Assembly: GCF_900114165.1 (NCBI RefSeq) | Contig: NZ_FOSB01000002.1 | Location: 372,001 to 436,000 of the forward strand | Reading direction: 5' to 3' | Origin: Halobacillus dabanensis | GTDB lineage: Bacteria > Bacillota > Bacilli > Bacillales > Halobacillaceae | DNA: 64,000 bases | Part shown: positions 36,240-45,095 of the stretch, piece by piece | How positions within the stretch are numbered: the stretch's first letter is position 1 | Layout of the letters: each line of letters starts with the position of its first letter | The notes under the pieces: model-generated | What the model was told of the DNA's origin: nothing | Seen by the model: only the letters and a program-made list of their open reading frames with translations | Databases searched by the model: none | Position numbers and translations under genes: made by a program

Positions 36240-36561
36240 CTCAATTGAAAAAATATATCTTATCTTTACCTCACTATATACCTATATGTCAGAAAATTCA
36301 ATTATTAATAGCTAGCAGGGTTTACTGAAATTTTCAGTGGATATTATTTAGAATGGGGATTCTACCGTTTAAGGGTACGAGATGGTTGAGAAACGGACTT
36401 TATCATCATGAAAATGGAGAGTATGTGGGCAGCTAAATGGGAGTTGGTGATGCCAGAAATTTAGTTAATTAATGATAATGGTTTTTTATGGTTTTACTCT
36501 GGTTCTACTATTTCAGAAAAATGGGTATCCCATAGATGCCTCCAAGTGATTTGATTTATTA

Positions 36562-36610
36562 AGAAAAAACCCGAATAAAGACCTATTATTATTACATGGC
36601 CTTTATTCGG
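36562..36610 (-). terminator. Terminator of the orphan sugar-binding protein gene
   Basis: Stem CCGAATAAAG/CTTTATTCGG with a 20-base loop, followed on the minus strand by GTTTTTTC. It starts about 40 bases after the stop at 36649. Confidence 0.85.
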
Positions 36611-36648
36611 ATAGGAATCCTGTTCGTTTATCTGTTATATATCACAAG

Positions 36649-37947
36649 TTATTGACGGGCTTCTTCCCAAGCAGATGATGCTCGCTCTTCTACCTCTTCC
36701 CACGTAATATCACCTGCTATATATTCCTGCATAGCAGAAGCCATTTCCTCTTCTGTCCAAGAAGTAGGTGCTCCTAGGAATATCCATCCAATCGTATTTC
36801 CCTCGCTGGCATAATTATAAATTTCCTGAGAAATAGGATCATCTATTTTCATATCTTCATATCCTTCATAAGCTGGGATGAACTTGAATTGCTCGGTAAC
36901 AAACTTCTTCCCTTTCTCAGAGGTATACATCCAATCCAGGAAATCCTTACTTGCCTGGACTACCTCATCTTCCGACTCTTTATTGACAACCCAGTAGTTC
37001 GGCACACCGACAGGAACACTTCCCTCATAACCTTCTACAGGAATTGGCAGAATCCCTACGTTATTTTCCGCGAATTCAGGGTCCATCTGCTCTATCGTGT
37101 TATATACCCAGTTCCCTTGTTGAATCATCGCTACATTTCCTAGTGAAAAATGCTCTTCCACTTGTTGAGAGTAGTCTAAACTCAAAGTTGGTTGGACGGA
37201 ATACTCATTTTGCAAATCTAAAAAGCGTTTCATTTGATCACCCATGGTAAATTCCACTGTATCCGCTTCATATGCTTCCATTACATCATGGTTGAATTCG
37301 TCCGCTAAAAAGGTGTTCGCCAAATGGCTCCCTATTACCCATTTTTCTTTCGCTGCCAGGGCAAATGGTGCTTCTATTCCCAACTCCTCTTTTTGACTTT
37401 CTAACGTTTCGACAGCTCCTTCCAAATCTTCATAGGTTTGGATGTCATCAGGATTAATACCAGCCTCTTCAAACACTTTCTTATTATAAAGAAGTCCATA
37501 TCCCTCCTGGTTAAATGGCAACCCAAGAACTTTATCCTCTCTTTGAACGGCAGAAAGCGTACCTTCCAGTGCTGCACCAGCTGCCTTCGTATCGGAAACG
37601 TCTGCTAAATACTCTTCATATTCCTCAATGGCTGTGGGACCGTCGGCATTGAATATATCTGGTTCTTCATCTGCAGAAAAGGTAGATTTTAATGCTGCTT
37701 CGTAATCATTTCCGCCGCCTACGGTTTGAACGTTTATATTCACACCAGGATTTTCTTCTTCATAGATACTGACTAATTCTTCAAATTGGTCTTTAAACTC
37801 CACTTTTTGTTGAAAAACATCAACGGTTACCTTGTCTTCAGAAGAACTCTCATCACTGGCCCCCGATGAAAATGAACATCCCGTTAAAGCGATAACGGAT
37901 GTTAACAAAACAGTACCAACACTTGAACGAAACTTTATCCCCTTCAT
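36649..37947 (-). CDS. Sugar ABC transporter substrate-binding lipoprotein (orphan)
   Basis: 432 residues. Signal peptide with lipobox ALTGC (Cys about residue 24), Ser/Asp/Glu linker, then a family 1 solute-binding fold (YEEENPGVNINVQ, GLPFNQEGYGLLYNKKVFEEAG). No permease or ATPase is adjacent; ATPase sharing with a MsmX-type protein is normal in Bacillus, but the permeases must be elsewhere. A cre site and a LacI-like site upstream imply sugar-dependent control. Confidence 0.9.
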   Translation of the reverse strand: MKGIKFRSSVGTVLLTSVIALTGCSFSSGASDESSSEDKVTVDVFQQKVEFKDQFEELVSIYEEENPGVNINVQTVGGGNDYEAALKSTFSADEEPDIFNADGPTAIEEYEEYLADVSDTKAAGAALEGTLSAVQREDKVLGLPFNQEGYGLLYNKKVFEEAGINPDDIQTYEDLEGAVETLESQKEELGIEAPFALAAKEKWVIGSHLANTFLADEFNHDVMEAYEADTVEFTMGDQMKRFLDLQNEYSVQPTLSLDYSQQVEEHFSLGNVAMIQQGNWVYNTIEQMDPEFAENNVGILPIPVEGYEGSVPVGVPNYWVVNKESEDEVVQASKDFLDWMYTSEKGKKFVTEQFKFIPAYEGYEDMKIDDPISQEIYNYASEGNTIGWIFLGAPTSWTEEEMASAMQEYIAGDITWEEVEERASSAWEEARQ

Positions 37948-38054
37948 ATAACTCTCTCCCCCTACAATGTACTTGAAAAAAAGAAGTGCATGAGCTAAAC
38001 ATTCGACTTACTCGATTTTCCCGCTTTTTATTTTGAAACTTGCGGATCACCGTA

Positions 38055-38068
38055 TGTAATCGATTTCA
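38055..38068. promoter_or_regulatory. cre/LacI-family operator upstream of orphan binding protein
   Basis: TGTAATCGATTTCA (other strand TGAAATCGATTACA) fits the CcpA consensus TGWAANCGNTNWCA at every position. It is downstream of the predicted promoter at 38146-38174, where CcpA would block transcription. A related half-match, TGCAAACGTTTTCC, lies at 38124-38137 and may bind a second LacI-family protein. Confidence 0.75.
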
Positions 38069-38145
38069 AAATACCCCAGCACCTCCCCTCTTTTTTAGAA
38101 AACAACCTACTTCCCCAGCGCAAGGAAAACGTTTGCACTAACAAA

Positions 38146-38174
38146 AAACTATTATAATAGCTGAAAATTGTCAA
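38146..38174 (-). promoter_or_regulatory. Promoter of the orphan binding-protein gene
   Basis: Minus strand TTGACA, 17-base spacer, TAGTTT. The -35 is perfect and the -10 weak, as expected for a regulated gene. It leaves a leader of about 190 bases containing the two operator-like sites. Confidence 0.55.
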
Positions 38175-38426
38175 TGCTCTTTCAGAAAGTTAAATGATCT
38201 CTCTATCACTTTGAACCCCCCAGTCACTACCTTCTCTTCAAGCCTAGAGCTGGATGGAAGACAGTGAGCAAAGAATTATGAATGGAAACATTTACATGTA
38301 GGTTCGATAGGAGTGGCCGAACAAAACAATGTGGCTACTGTAGCTAGTAGTTGTCTAGTAAATCAATACACTGTATGGATTGTTTATCATGCAATAGTCA
38401 TCTCGCTACGTGTCGGGTGTCAGGCA

Positions 38427-38471
38427 CCAAAAAAAGACGTAACACCAAAGGGATAAACCTTTGGTATTACG
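38427..38471 (-). terminator. Strong terminator of the LysM gene
   Basis: 16-bp stem GACGTAATACCAAAGG pairing with CCTTTGGTGTTACGTC, then seven T on the minus strand. GTGTCAGGCACC at 38415-38426 directly beside it matches the ends of the 50-bp palindromes at 46654 and 49849. No gene was seen between 38175 and 38410. Confidence 0.88.
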
Positions 38472-38508
38472 TCATCTTCCAGTTCATTCAGCGGGAACAA
38501 GGACCCAA

Positions 38509-39120
38509 TCACTTCATATAATCGGTAGTTTCACCAGTGTGAGGATTTACTAGATACCATCCTACAGTTGCCGTATGATTGTCCACTACATTATAAGCGT
38601 GAATCAAATACTTATTGTCAACGACATTGTCGTATTCCACTTTCACATTATCTTCAATATCATAGTTTTCTCTTACAAGATTTTCAGCTTTATCTTTACT
38701 TATATGCTCTTCTGCAGCACCAGTTTCTCTCACTTTTACTTTGTCACCAGGTTGTAAATCATAAGGGTCAATGTCTGGGTTCAACTCATAAAGCTCATCG
38801 AGAGTCACATTTGCATGAAGGTTGGCAATACTGGATAACGTAGAACCAGGGGTTACGGTGTGATAGATTTCTCTCGAGCTATCTTGTTCAGCCTTTACTC
38901 GGAGTTCTGAACCTATTTCCAATTGGAACGGATCCACATTCGGGTTCATTTCGTACAATTCATCTACCGTGACTCCTTCGTACAGTTGGGATATGCTCCA
39001 AAGCGTGTCGTCCGGCTTAACTTCCACGGTATTATCAGATTCCGCGGATACACTGCTGCCTACTCCAAAACTAATCCCTAAAGCTATAAGAGGGGTTAGA
39101 TATTTAGTGGATTTTTTCAT
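38509..39120 (-). CDS. Secreted protein with two LysM domains
   Basis: 203 residues from ATG at 39120 (AAGGAGG). Signal peptide ending SSVSA. Two LysM modules follow: VKPDDTLWSISQLYEGVTVDEL and HTVTPGSTLSSIANLHANVT, each ending in a (D/N)P(F/Y)(Q/D)L(E/Q) turn. The C-terminal 70 residues (SKDKAENLVRENY...VGWYLVNPHTGE) look like a small PepSY-like domain. Probably bound to peptidoglycan; no catalytic domain seen. Confidence 0.85.
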   Translation of the reverse strand: MKKSTKYLTPLIALGISFGVGSSVSAESDNTVEVKPDDTLWSISQLYEGVTVDELYEMNPNVDPFQLEIGSELRVKAEQDSSREIYHTVTPGSTLSSIANLHANVTLDELYELNPDIDPYDLQPGDKVKVRETGAAEEHISKDKAENLVRENYDIEDNVKVEYDNVVDNKYLIHAYNVVDNHTATVGWYLVNPHTGETTDYMK

Positions 39121-39323
39121 CTTATCTCCTCCTTTTATATAGCTTCTACTATTTATGTCCCCGTAACATCCTGTCATTTAAACGTAAAATTTCAGATAAA
39201 TTGTAACTCTGCTGAAAAATTAAGAAACTAAAATACTTTTTCCTATTTATGGTATGATAATTCTGTTTAAGACTTTAGGATCATGACAATTATACCGATA
39301 TAAAAAATGAAAGGAGGTACTTT

Positions 39324-39622
39324 ATGAGCGCAGACGAACGCACTACAAGAGTTATTTTCGAGAAGCCAGAAAGCAACGGACTTGCGACCGCATCCTTAGT
39401 GTTAGGTATTATCGGTGTTATATTCGGCATCATTCCCGGGATTGGTATTCTGTTTGGTTTTTTATTTTGGGTTTTAGCAATCATCTTCGGAGCAGTCGGT
39501 GCGATCAAGCCCGTAAAAAAGGATCGGCTATTGCTGGATTAATCATGGGTATCGTGATGCTTGTCTACCAGATTGGATTCATTACCCTTTTAGGCATCGG
39601 TGCTTCCAATGGAACATACTGA
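39324..39622 (+). pseudogene. DUF4190 membrane protein, frameshifted at an A run
   Basis: The frame from ATG at 39324 (AAAGGAGG upstream) gives SNGLATASLVLGIIGVIFG, typical of DUF4190, then stops early after VKKDRLLLD. One added A in the A6 run near 39515-39520 restores KKGSAIAGLIMGIVMLVYQI and a second membrane helix, ending at TGA 39620-39622, for a protein of about 99 residues with two helical hairpins. Single-base homopolymer loss is the simplest explanation. Confidence 0.82.
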
Positions 39623-39634
39623 CTACATAACCAA

Positions 39635-39685
39635 AGAACTCGAGGGTAGGAGCACAATTATTCCCACCCTTGAGTTCTCTTTATG
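39635..39685 (+). terminator. Terminator after the DUF4190 gene
   Basis: 13-bp stem AGAACTCGAGGGT/ACCCTTGAGTTCT (one G-T pair) followed by CTTTATGTT. From here to 39894 no gene was found. Confidence 0.75.
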
Positions 39686-39894
39686 TTATAAAAAATGAAT
39701 ATCCTACTGCCATAAATACGAATGAATAAGAGAATCGCTCTTCATTCGATAACTATCGCTTCTTCAGCTTCCCTCCAAATCTTTCTGTTTTATCTAAAGT
39801 AGTAGATTGCTACTGCGACCAATTATAATGACTGACCCCCACCAAAAAAGAAGCTCTTAATAAAATAAATTTTCTCACTTTTCTATAAAATATA

Positions 39895-39923
39895 TTGACA
39901 CAGTCCCTTTCCCTTGCTAACAT
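39895..39923 (+). promoter_or_regulatory. Sigma-A promoter of the S-box operon
   Basis: TTGACA, 17-base spacer, TAACAT, with transcription expected near 39930, shortly before the first riboswitch. Confidence 0.75.
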
Positions 39924-39948
39924 GACACTTAATTAAACAACGAAAAAT

Positions 39949-40107
39949 ATTCTTATCCAGAGAGGTGGAGGGACTGGCCCTGTGAAACCCGGCAACCGCT
40001 ATATTCCTAGCATGGTGCCAAATCCTACTGAGTCAAAGCTCAGGAAGATAAGAGAATCCTAGATCTCTTATCCTCTCTATTTCACCGATAGAGAGGTTTT
40101 ATATTTT
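39949..40107 (+). ncRNA. SAM-I (S-box) riboswitch 1 with terminator
   Basis: P1 strands TTCTTATC (39950-39957) and GATAAGAGAA (40047-40056) enclose the conserved core: CAGAGAGGTGGAGGGACTGG, then GAAACCCGGCAACC, then GGTGCCAAATCCT. GATAAGAG can alternatively pair with CTCTTATC at 40065-40072 as antiterminator. The terminator CCTCTCTA/TAGAGAGG (40072-40096) is followed by TTTTATATTTT. High SAM should stop transcription here. Confidence 0.96.
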
Positions 40108-40121
40108 CCAATTGAATAATC

Positions 40122-40280
40122 ATTCTTATCCAGAGAGGCAGAGGGACTGGCCCGTTGACGCCCGGCAACCATCAAGCATCCGCTTGATAAGGTGCTAATT
40201 CCTGCAGGAGATGCTCCTGAAAGATAAGAAGAGCTGATAGCCCTCTTCTTGTTTTTTAGTGAAGAGGGCTATTTTTATTT
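40122..40280 (+). ncRNA. SAM-I (S-box) riboswitch 2 with terminator
   Basis: Second full aptamer: P1 TTCTTATC (40123-40130) with GATAAGAA (40223-40230), core CAGAGAGGCAGAGGGACTGG, GACGCCCGGCAACC, GGTGCTAATTCCTGC. AAGAAGAG can pair with CTCTTCTT (40243-40250) as antiterminator. The terminator ATAGCCCTCTTC/GAAGAGGGCTAT ends at 40272 and is followed by TTTTATTT. Tandem with riboswitch 1 and 23 bases upstream of the thiolase start. Confidence 0.96.
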
Positions 40281-40302
40281 GAAAAAAGGAGTTGTCACAT
40301 AT

Positions 40303-41457
40303 ATGAAAGCCGTTCTTTTAGATGGTATCCGTACCCCCTTCGGAAAATGGAAAGGGGCGTTGAAAAAACTATCCGCAACAGAGCTTGGAGCAAATGCGCT
40401 GAGTGCACTTTTAGAGAAGAACCCGGTTGCAAAACAGGCAGATGGCGTGCTGCTTGCCCAAGTGATCCAGGCTGGAGGAGGACAGAACCCTGCCAGACAA
40501 GTCGCTCATAAGGCAGGTGTCGACATCGGTACACCCGCCATCACACTGAACAATGTTTGTTTAGGCGGAATCGCTACGATTGCGGACGCCTCCCGAAGAC
40601 TGCAGTTGAACGAAGGAGAATTATATATCGTCGGTGGATTTGACTCGATGACGAATGCACCTCATACCGCTCCTGTCCGTGTTTCTTCTGGCCTCGGGCA
40701 TGCACAGCTGACCGATACTTTAGTGAATGACGGTTTATGGTGCGCGTTAAGTGATGTCTCGATGGGAGCTCTTACCGATGAGAAAAACCGCTACTTCGAA
40801 ATCGGACGTGCGGAACAGGATGAGTATGCAGCTCTTTCCCAACAACGTGCAGCTAATGCCCAGGAAGAGGGATGGCTGCAACCAGAAATCGCTCCAATTG
40901 CAGGTTTATTGGAAGAAGATGAAGGCATCCGCAAAGGGACGACAGCGGAAAAGTTAGCCAATCTCTCTCCCGCTTTTTCAAACGAAGGCACGATTACAGC
41001 AGGTAATGCGTCACAAATGACGGACGGGGCGAGCATTGGGATCGTCACAACCAAAGAGAAAGCGGAAGCCCTCGGCCAGGAGCCGCTGGCAGAAGTCATC
41101 GATTGGTCAGAAATTGCCGGACCAGATACGAGCTTACAAACAAAACCATCGCAAGCTATTAAAAAACTATTAGATAAACACGGTTTGACTACAGAGGATA
41201 TCGATCTGTTTGAAATCAATGAAGCATTTGCAAGTGTCGTCATCGCCAGCTGTCAGGAGCTTGGCATCGATTATGATCGTGTCAATGTCAATGGCGGCGC
41301 CATCGCTCTAGGTCACCCATTAGGTGGCACAGGATTCCGGCTGGTATTGACCCTTGCCCACGAACTGAAACGGCGCGGTGGAGGAAAAGGCATCGCTTCC
41401 CTTTGCGGTGGTGGTGGACAGGGAATGGCCATTTTGATTGAAGTTCCTCATGCGTAA
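40303..41457 (+). CDS. Thiolase (acetyl-CoA acyltransferase) under tandem S-box control
   Basis: 384 residues. Nucleophile Cys86 in LNNVCLGGIAT, His in [14 protein letters not shown], second Cys in SLCGGGGQGMA; catalytically complete. The ATG at 40303 follows AAGGAG at a rather long spacing of 11 bases; in-frame upstream codons lie inside the riboswitch terminator and are not credible. First gene of the operon with a CoA ligase and a thiolase-fold lyase candidate, hence a degradative (thiolytic) role is more likely than biosynthesis. Confidence 0.93.
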   Translation: MKAVLLDGIRTPFGKWKGALKKLSATELGANALSALLEKNPVAKQADGVLLAQVIQAGGGQNPARQVAHKAGVDIGTPAITLNNVCLGGIATIADASRRLQLNEGELYIVGGFDSMTNAPHTAPVRVSSGLGHAQLTDTLVNDGLWCALSDVSMGALTDEKNRYFEIGRAEQDEYAALSQQRAANAQEEGWLQPEIAPIAGLLEEDEGIRKGTTAEKLANLSPAFSNEGTITAGNASQMTDGASIGIVTTKEKAEALGQEPLAEVIDWSEIAGPDTSLQTKPSQAIKKLLDKHGLTTEDIDLFEINEAFASVVIASCQELGIDYDRVNVNGGAIALGHPLGGTGFRLVLTLAHELKRRGGGKGIASLCGGGGQGMAILIEVPHA

Positions 41458-41477
41458 ATCGAAAGGAGACAAATCCA

Positions 41478-43421
41478 ATGGGTACATCGACAACAGCTCA
41501 GCGTTCCCCTTTTCTATGGGAGCCAACGAGTGAAAGAATAAACCAATCACACATCAAAGCTTTTGCTGATTATACCGGCCAGGCCCTCTTTCCTTATGAA
41601 CGATTACACCGCTGGTCTGTTTCCCACCTCGCTGACTTCTGGTCAGCCATCTGGGATTATGCAGGGATTATCGGAGAAAAGGGGAAGCGTATTTTTGTCC
41701 CTTCATCTTCCATGCCAGATAGCGAATGGTTCCCTGAAGCACGACTGAATTTCGCGGAAAATTTATTGCGCGGTTCTCTTGATCGGATTGTGGCCTATGA
41801 AGCAGATGAGACGGGCGTCCGCCGGAAGATCACGCTGGAAGAGCTAAGAGAATCGGTAGTGAAAGCCCAGGAAGGGTTAAGAAGACTCGGTGTCCAAAAA
41901 GGCGATTGTGTTGCCGGGGTGACAACAAACGATATCGAGGGGCTGGTCGCCTTGCTTGCGACCACATCTCTTGGAGCGACATGGACGTCCTGTTCCCCTG
42001 ACTTCGGCACAAAAGGAATCGTCGATCGAATCGGTCAGGTGAAACCGAAAGTATTGATCGCTACTCTTTCCTATCAATATAAGCAAAAGCCTTTCCATAT
42101 CGAGGACAAAATCAAGCAAACGACGGAAAACCTTGAAGGACTATCCGCACTGGTTACGCTCGGAGGGGAGGCATCGATCGATGGGGTTGCATCTCTATCC
42201 TGGAACGATCTTTGCGACAATGAAGCAAAAGAGCCGACATTCCAACCTGTGCCTTTTGATCACCCATTATATATTTTATATACATCTGGAACGACGGGGC
42301 TGCCGAAAGCGATCGTCCATTCTGTCGGCGGAACCCTGCTTCAACATGTGAAAGAGCACCAGCTGCATTGCGATGTACAAAAAAATGATGTGTTGTTCTG
42401 GTACACCAATACGGCCTGGATGATGTATCCATGGCTCGTTTCCGGTTTAGCAAGTGGAGCAGCCATCCTGTTGTATGACGGATCTCCCGTAAAGCAGGAT
42501 TCCCTCACCCATTTGTGGGACATTGCTGACGAAGTCGGAGTTACCCATTTCGGCACCAGTCCTAAATATTTAGATACATTGATGAAAGCAGGTGTCGAGC
42601 TGGAAAGCAGTCATTCGCTTGATTCATTGAAAAGTCTGTTATCGTGCGGCGCTCCATTAGCACCAGAGCAGTACGATTGGATTTTTCAAACGATCAAACA
42701 GGATCTGTTCCTTGCTTCCATTTCTGGAGGTACAGAAATCATCGGCTGCTTCGTGATGGGAGCTCCCGTCCTTCCGCTGAAGCGAGGCGAAATCGCATGC
42801 AAAGCGTTGGGAATGGCGGTTGATGTACTGGATGATCGAGGGGCCTCTGTCTATGAGGAAAAAGGCGATCTTGTGTGTACACAACCATTCCCCAGCATAC
42901 CGATCACCTTTTTCGGCGAAGGTGGAGAGGAACGCTACCGGAAGAGCTATTTTTCCAAACGGCCAGGGATATGGACACATGGGGATTTAGCAGAACAAAC
43001 CATCGACCAATCGTTCATCATTTATGGGCGTGCCGATACGACATTGAATCCAGGTGGTGTCCGGATCGGTACGGCAGAAATCTACCGTGTCGTCGAGCAC
43101 ATCAAAGAGGTAAAAGATTCCGTTGTATTCGGATTACCGAAAGATCATGACGAAGAAATCGTCCTTTGTGTAGTCACGGAACAACTTACGGAAGACTTGG
43201 CAAAAGAAATACGCCAGCAAATCAAGGCTAAAGCTTCTCCACGCCACGTACCGAAGCGGATTTATCAAGTAGAGGAGATCCCTCATACCATCAATGGAAA
43301 AAAAGTCGAAGGGGCAGCTAAAACGGCCGCTTTAGGAAATGAAGTGAAAAATGAAGCATCGTTAAGTAATCCATCCAGTTTACGATCATTCCGTAAGCTT
43401 TTAGAAAAGGAGTTCGTATAA
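41478..43421 (+). CDS. Acetoacetyl-CoA-synthetase-like AMP-forming ligase
   Basis: 647 residues, the usual length for acetoacetate-CoA ligase. The N-terminal block FWSAIWDYAGI and the motifs LYTSGTTGLPKAIVHS, WTNTAWMMYPW-type tunnel region, GGTEIIGCF, IWTHGDLAE, GRADTTLNPGGVRIGTAEIY and TINGKKVEGAAK (catalytic Lys) are present. Activates acetoacetate or another short 3-oxo/branched acid to CoA. ATG with AAAGGAG. Overlaps the next gene by one base (TAATG). Confidence 0.93.
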   Translation: MGTSTTAQRSPFLWEPTSERINQSHIKAFADYTGQALFPYERLHRWSVSHLADFWSAIWDYAGIIGEKGKRIFVPSSSMPDSEWFPEARLNFAENLLRGSLDRIVAYEADETGVRRKITLEELRESVVKAQEGLRRLGVQKGDCVAGVTTNDIEGLVALLATTSLGATWTSCSPDFGTKGIVDRIGQVKPKVLIATLSYQYKQKPFHIEDKIKQTTENLEGLSALVTLGGEASIDGVASLSWNDLCDNEAKEPTFQPVPFDHPLYILYTSGTTGLPKAIVHSVGGTLLQHVKEHQLHCDVQKNDVLFWYTNTAWMMYPWLVSGLASGAAILLYDGSPVKQDSLTHLWDIADEVGVTHFGTSPKYLDTLMKAGVELESSHSLDSLKSLLSCGAPLAPEQYDWIFQTIKQDLFLASISGGTEIIGCFVMGAPVLPLKRGEIACKALGMAVDVLDDRGASVYEEKGDLVCTQPFPSIPITFFGEGGEERYRKSYFSKRPGIWTHGDLAEQTIDQSFIIYGRADTTLNPGGVRIGTAEIYRVVEHIKEVKDSVVFGLPKDHDEEIVLCVVTEQLTEDLAKEIRQQIKAKASPRHVPKRIYQVEEIPHTINGKKVEGAAKTAALGNEVKNEASLSNPSSLRSFRKLLEKEFV

Positions 43422-44581
43422 TGGCAAGCCAAACACAGGGGGCGATCATCGGAATCGGTGAGCTGAAACCCGTTCGTTATTCTACAGGAAAAACAACATT
43501 AAGCTTGATTGCAGAATCCGTCCGCCTCGCCATTCAGGATGCAGGCATCTCTAAAGAAGACGTCGATGGCCTCCTCGTCGGGCCACAGGTAGGGGAAACG
43601 CCGCAGCATGTGCCGGCGACGGTTTCTGAATACTTAGGAATCGATCCCAACATGTCCAATACGGTGGACCTCGGCGGCGCTACCGGACCTGGGATGATCT
43701 GGAGAGCAGCTGCAGCCATCCAGGCAGGCATGTGCGAAACCGTCGTATGTGTCTTAGCCAACAAAAATGAAAAAGGGGAAACATTGCGATCACCGAACCG
43801 CAATCCGATCCGCGAATTTGATGTGCCTTTCGGAGCGTCAGGGGCCAATACTTCTTATGCTCTATTGAAAAGACAGCACATGGAAGAGTACGGATCCACC
43901 CAGGAAGATTTTGCAAGGATCGCCTATTGGGCGAGGAAAAATGCCCAGTTGAACCCTGATGCGATTTTTCACGGCAAGCCAGTCGAAGTCGAAGATATAC
44001 TCGCCTCTCCGATGATTGCCGATCCGCTTCATCTGCTGGAAATCGTGATGCCTGTCGCTGGTGGAGCAGCAGTCATAGTGACCTCTCCGGAAAAAGCAGA
44101 GAAAGCGAAGCATAAACCGGTCTACCTGAAAGGAGCAGGTGAAAAAATCACCCACCGGGCTGTGAGCCAGGCACCAAACTTAGAGGGCTTGCCATTCAAT
44201 TACTCAATCCCGAGAGCGCTCGACCAGGCAAGAACAAACATTGAAGACATCGATCTTCTCTCTTTGTATGACTGTTATACAAGTGTCGTTGCCACCACCC
44301 TTGAGAGTGCTGGTCTATGTAAACCTGGTGAGTTCGGAGATTTTGTCAAAAACCATACTTTCGGCCATGACGGAGATTACCCATTAAACACGCATGGCGG
44401 CCAGTTGGGCTTTGGTCAAGCTGATTTAGCTGGCGGGATGTCCCATGTCGTGGAAGCCGTCCATCAGTTGAGAGGCGAAGCTGGAAACCGGCAAATTCCA
44501 GATGCAAGAAATGCGCTTGTAACAGGGAACGGTGCCACGTTAAGTGAAACGACTGCCCTTGTGTTAGGAGGAGAACGATGA
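43421..44581 (+). CDS. Thiolase-fold protein lacking thiolase Cys/His; candidate acyl-CoA aldolase/lyase
   Basis: 386 residues of the SCP2/lipid-transfer thiolase branch. The nucleophile site reads VDLGGATGPGM (no Cys near residue 87) and the usual GHPxGATG is GFGQADLAGGM (no His), so thiolysis is unlikely. The fold and the C-terminal HVVEAVHQLRGEAGNRQ are retained, and LLSLYDCYTSVV carries Tyr residues in the active-site region. Known Cys-less relatives paired with DUF35 proteins (Ltp2-type in steroid degradation) are retro-aldolases. The next gene is exactly such a DUF35 partner and overlaps by 4 bases. Confidence 0.87.
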   Translation: MASQTQGAIIGIGELKPVRYSTGKTTLSLIAESVRLAIQDAGISKEDVDGLLVGPQVGETPQHVPATVSEYLGIDPNMSNTVDLGGATGPGMIWRAAAAIQAGMCETVVCVLANKNEKGETLRSPNRNPIREFDVPFGASGANTSYALLKRQHMEEYGSTQEDFARIAYWARKNAQLNPDAIFHGKPVEVEDILASPMIADPLHLLEIVMPVAGGAAVIVTSPEKAEKAKHKPVYLKGAGEKITHRAVSQAPNLEGLPFNYSIPRALDQARTNIEDIDLLSLYDCYTSVVATTLESAGLCKPGEFGDFVKNHTFGHDGDYPLNTHGGQLGFGQADLAGGMSHVVEAVHQLRGEAGNRQIPDARNALVTGNGATLSETTALVLGGER

Positions 44582-45000
44582 GCGAATTACAAAATATTTC
44601 TTTGCCAGGTCCTACGATCACACCGGTCAGTGAACCTTTTTGGGAAGGCATCAAAGCAGGCCGTCTCAGCCTCCAGCAATGTGACAAATGTGAGCAATGG
44701 ATCTTCTACCCTCGTGAGCACTGTCCTCACTGTTTCCATCATTCATTGACATGGAAACAAGCATCAGGCCGCGGAAGGTTGAAAACATGGAGCGTGATCC
44801 ACCGGGCCGGACACCCTGCATGGCAGGAGCATACCCCATATGTTGTGGGCGTCGTCACTCTTGAAGAAGGGCCTTCTCTTTTGACTCATTTATTGATCGA
44901 GGAAGCCGCCTTAACGTATAACATGGAAGTCGAGATGGCTATCAGTGAGATAGGCCCACATCCATTGCCATTCTTCAAAAAACAGGAGGAAATGAAATGA
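44578..45000 (+). CDS. DUF35 zinc-ribbon/OB-fold acyl-CoA-binding protein
   Basis: 140 residues. N-terminal helix EPFWEGIKAGRLSLQQC, zinc ribbon CDKCEQWIFYPREHCPHC (Cys-x2-Cys...Cys-x2-Cys) and C-terminal OB fold (GRLKTWSVIHRAGHPAWQ). Partner of the Cys-less thiolase-fold protein; in known pairs the DUF35 subunit stabilises the complex and helps to bind the acyl-CoA. ATG overlaps the upstream stop; GGAGGAG site. Confidence 0.92.
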   Translation: MSELQNISLPGPTITPVSEPFWEGIKAGRLSLQQCDKCEQWIFYPREHCPHCFHHSLTWKQASGRGRLKTWSVIHRAGHPAWQEHTPYVVGVVTLEEGPSLLTHLLIEEAALTYNMEVEMAISEIGPHPLPFFKKQEEMK

Positions 45001-45092
45001 TACTTACTTACTTCATAGCTGTCGCTTTATTCTGGCTGCTCGGATTATTTATATGGAAGAACTTTTACACCACGAAGAAAGGAGAACGATAA
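44997..45092 (+). CDS. 31-residue single-helix membrane protein, symporter accessory candidate
   Basis: ATG at 44997 overlaps the DUF35 stop (ATGA) with AGGAGG upstream. The sequence MILTYFIAVALFWLLGLFIW forms one transmembrane helix and ends in a basic tail (KNFYTTKKGER). It ends 3 bases before the symporter start and carries that gene's Shine-Dalgarno within its last codons. Short proteins of this kind are known next to sodium:solute symporters in Bacillaceae. Too short for ordinary gene callers. Confidence 0.82.
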   Translation: MILTYFIAVALFWLLGLFIWKNFYTTKKGER

Positions 45093-45095
45093 ACG

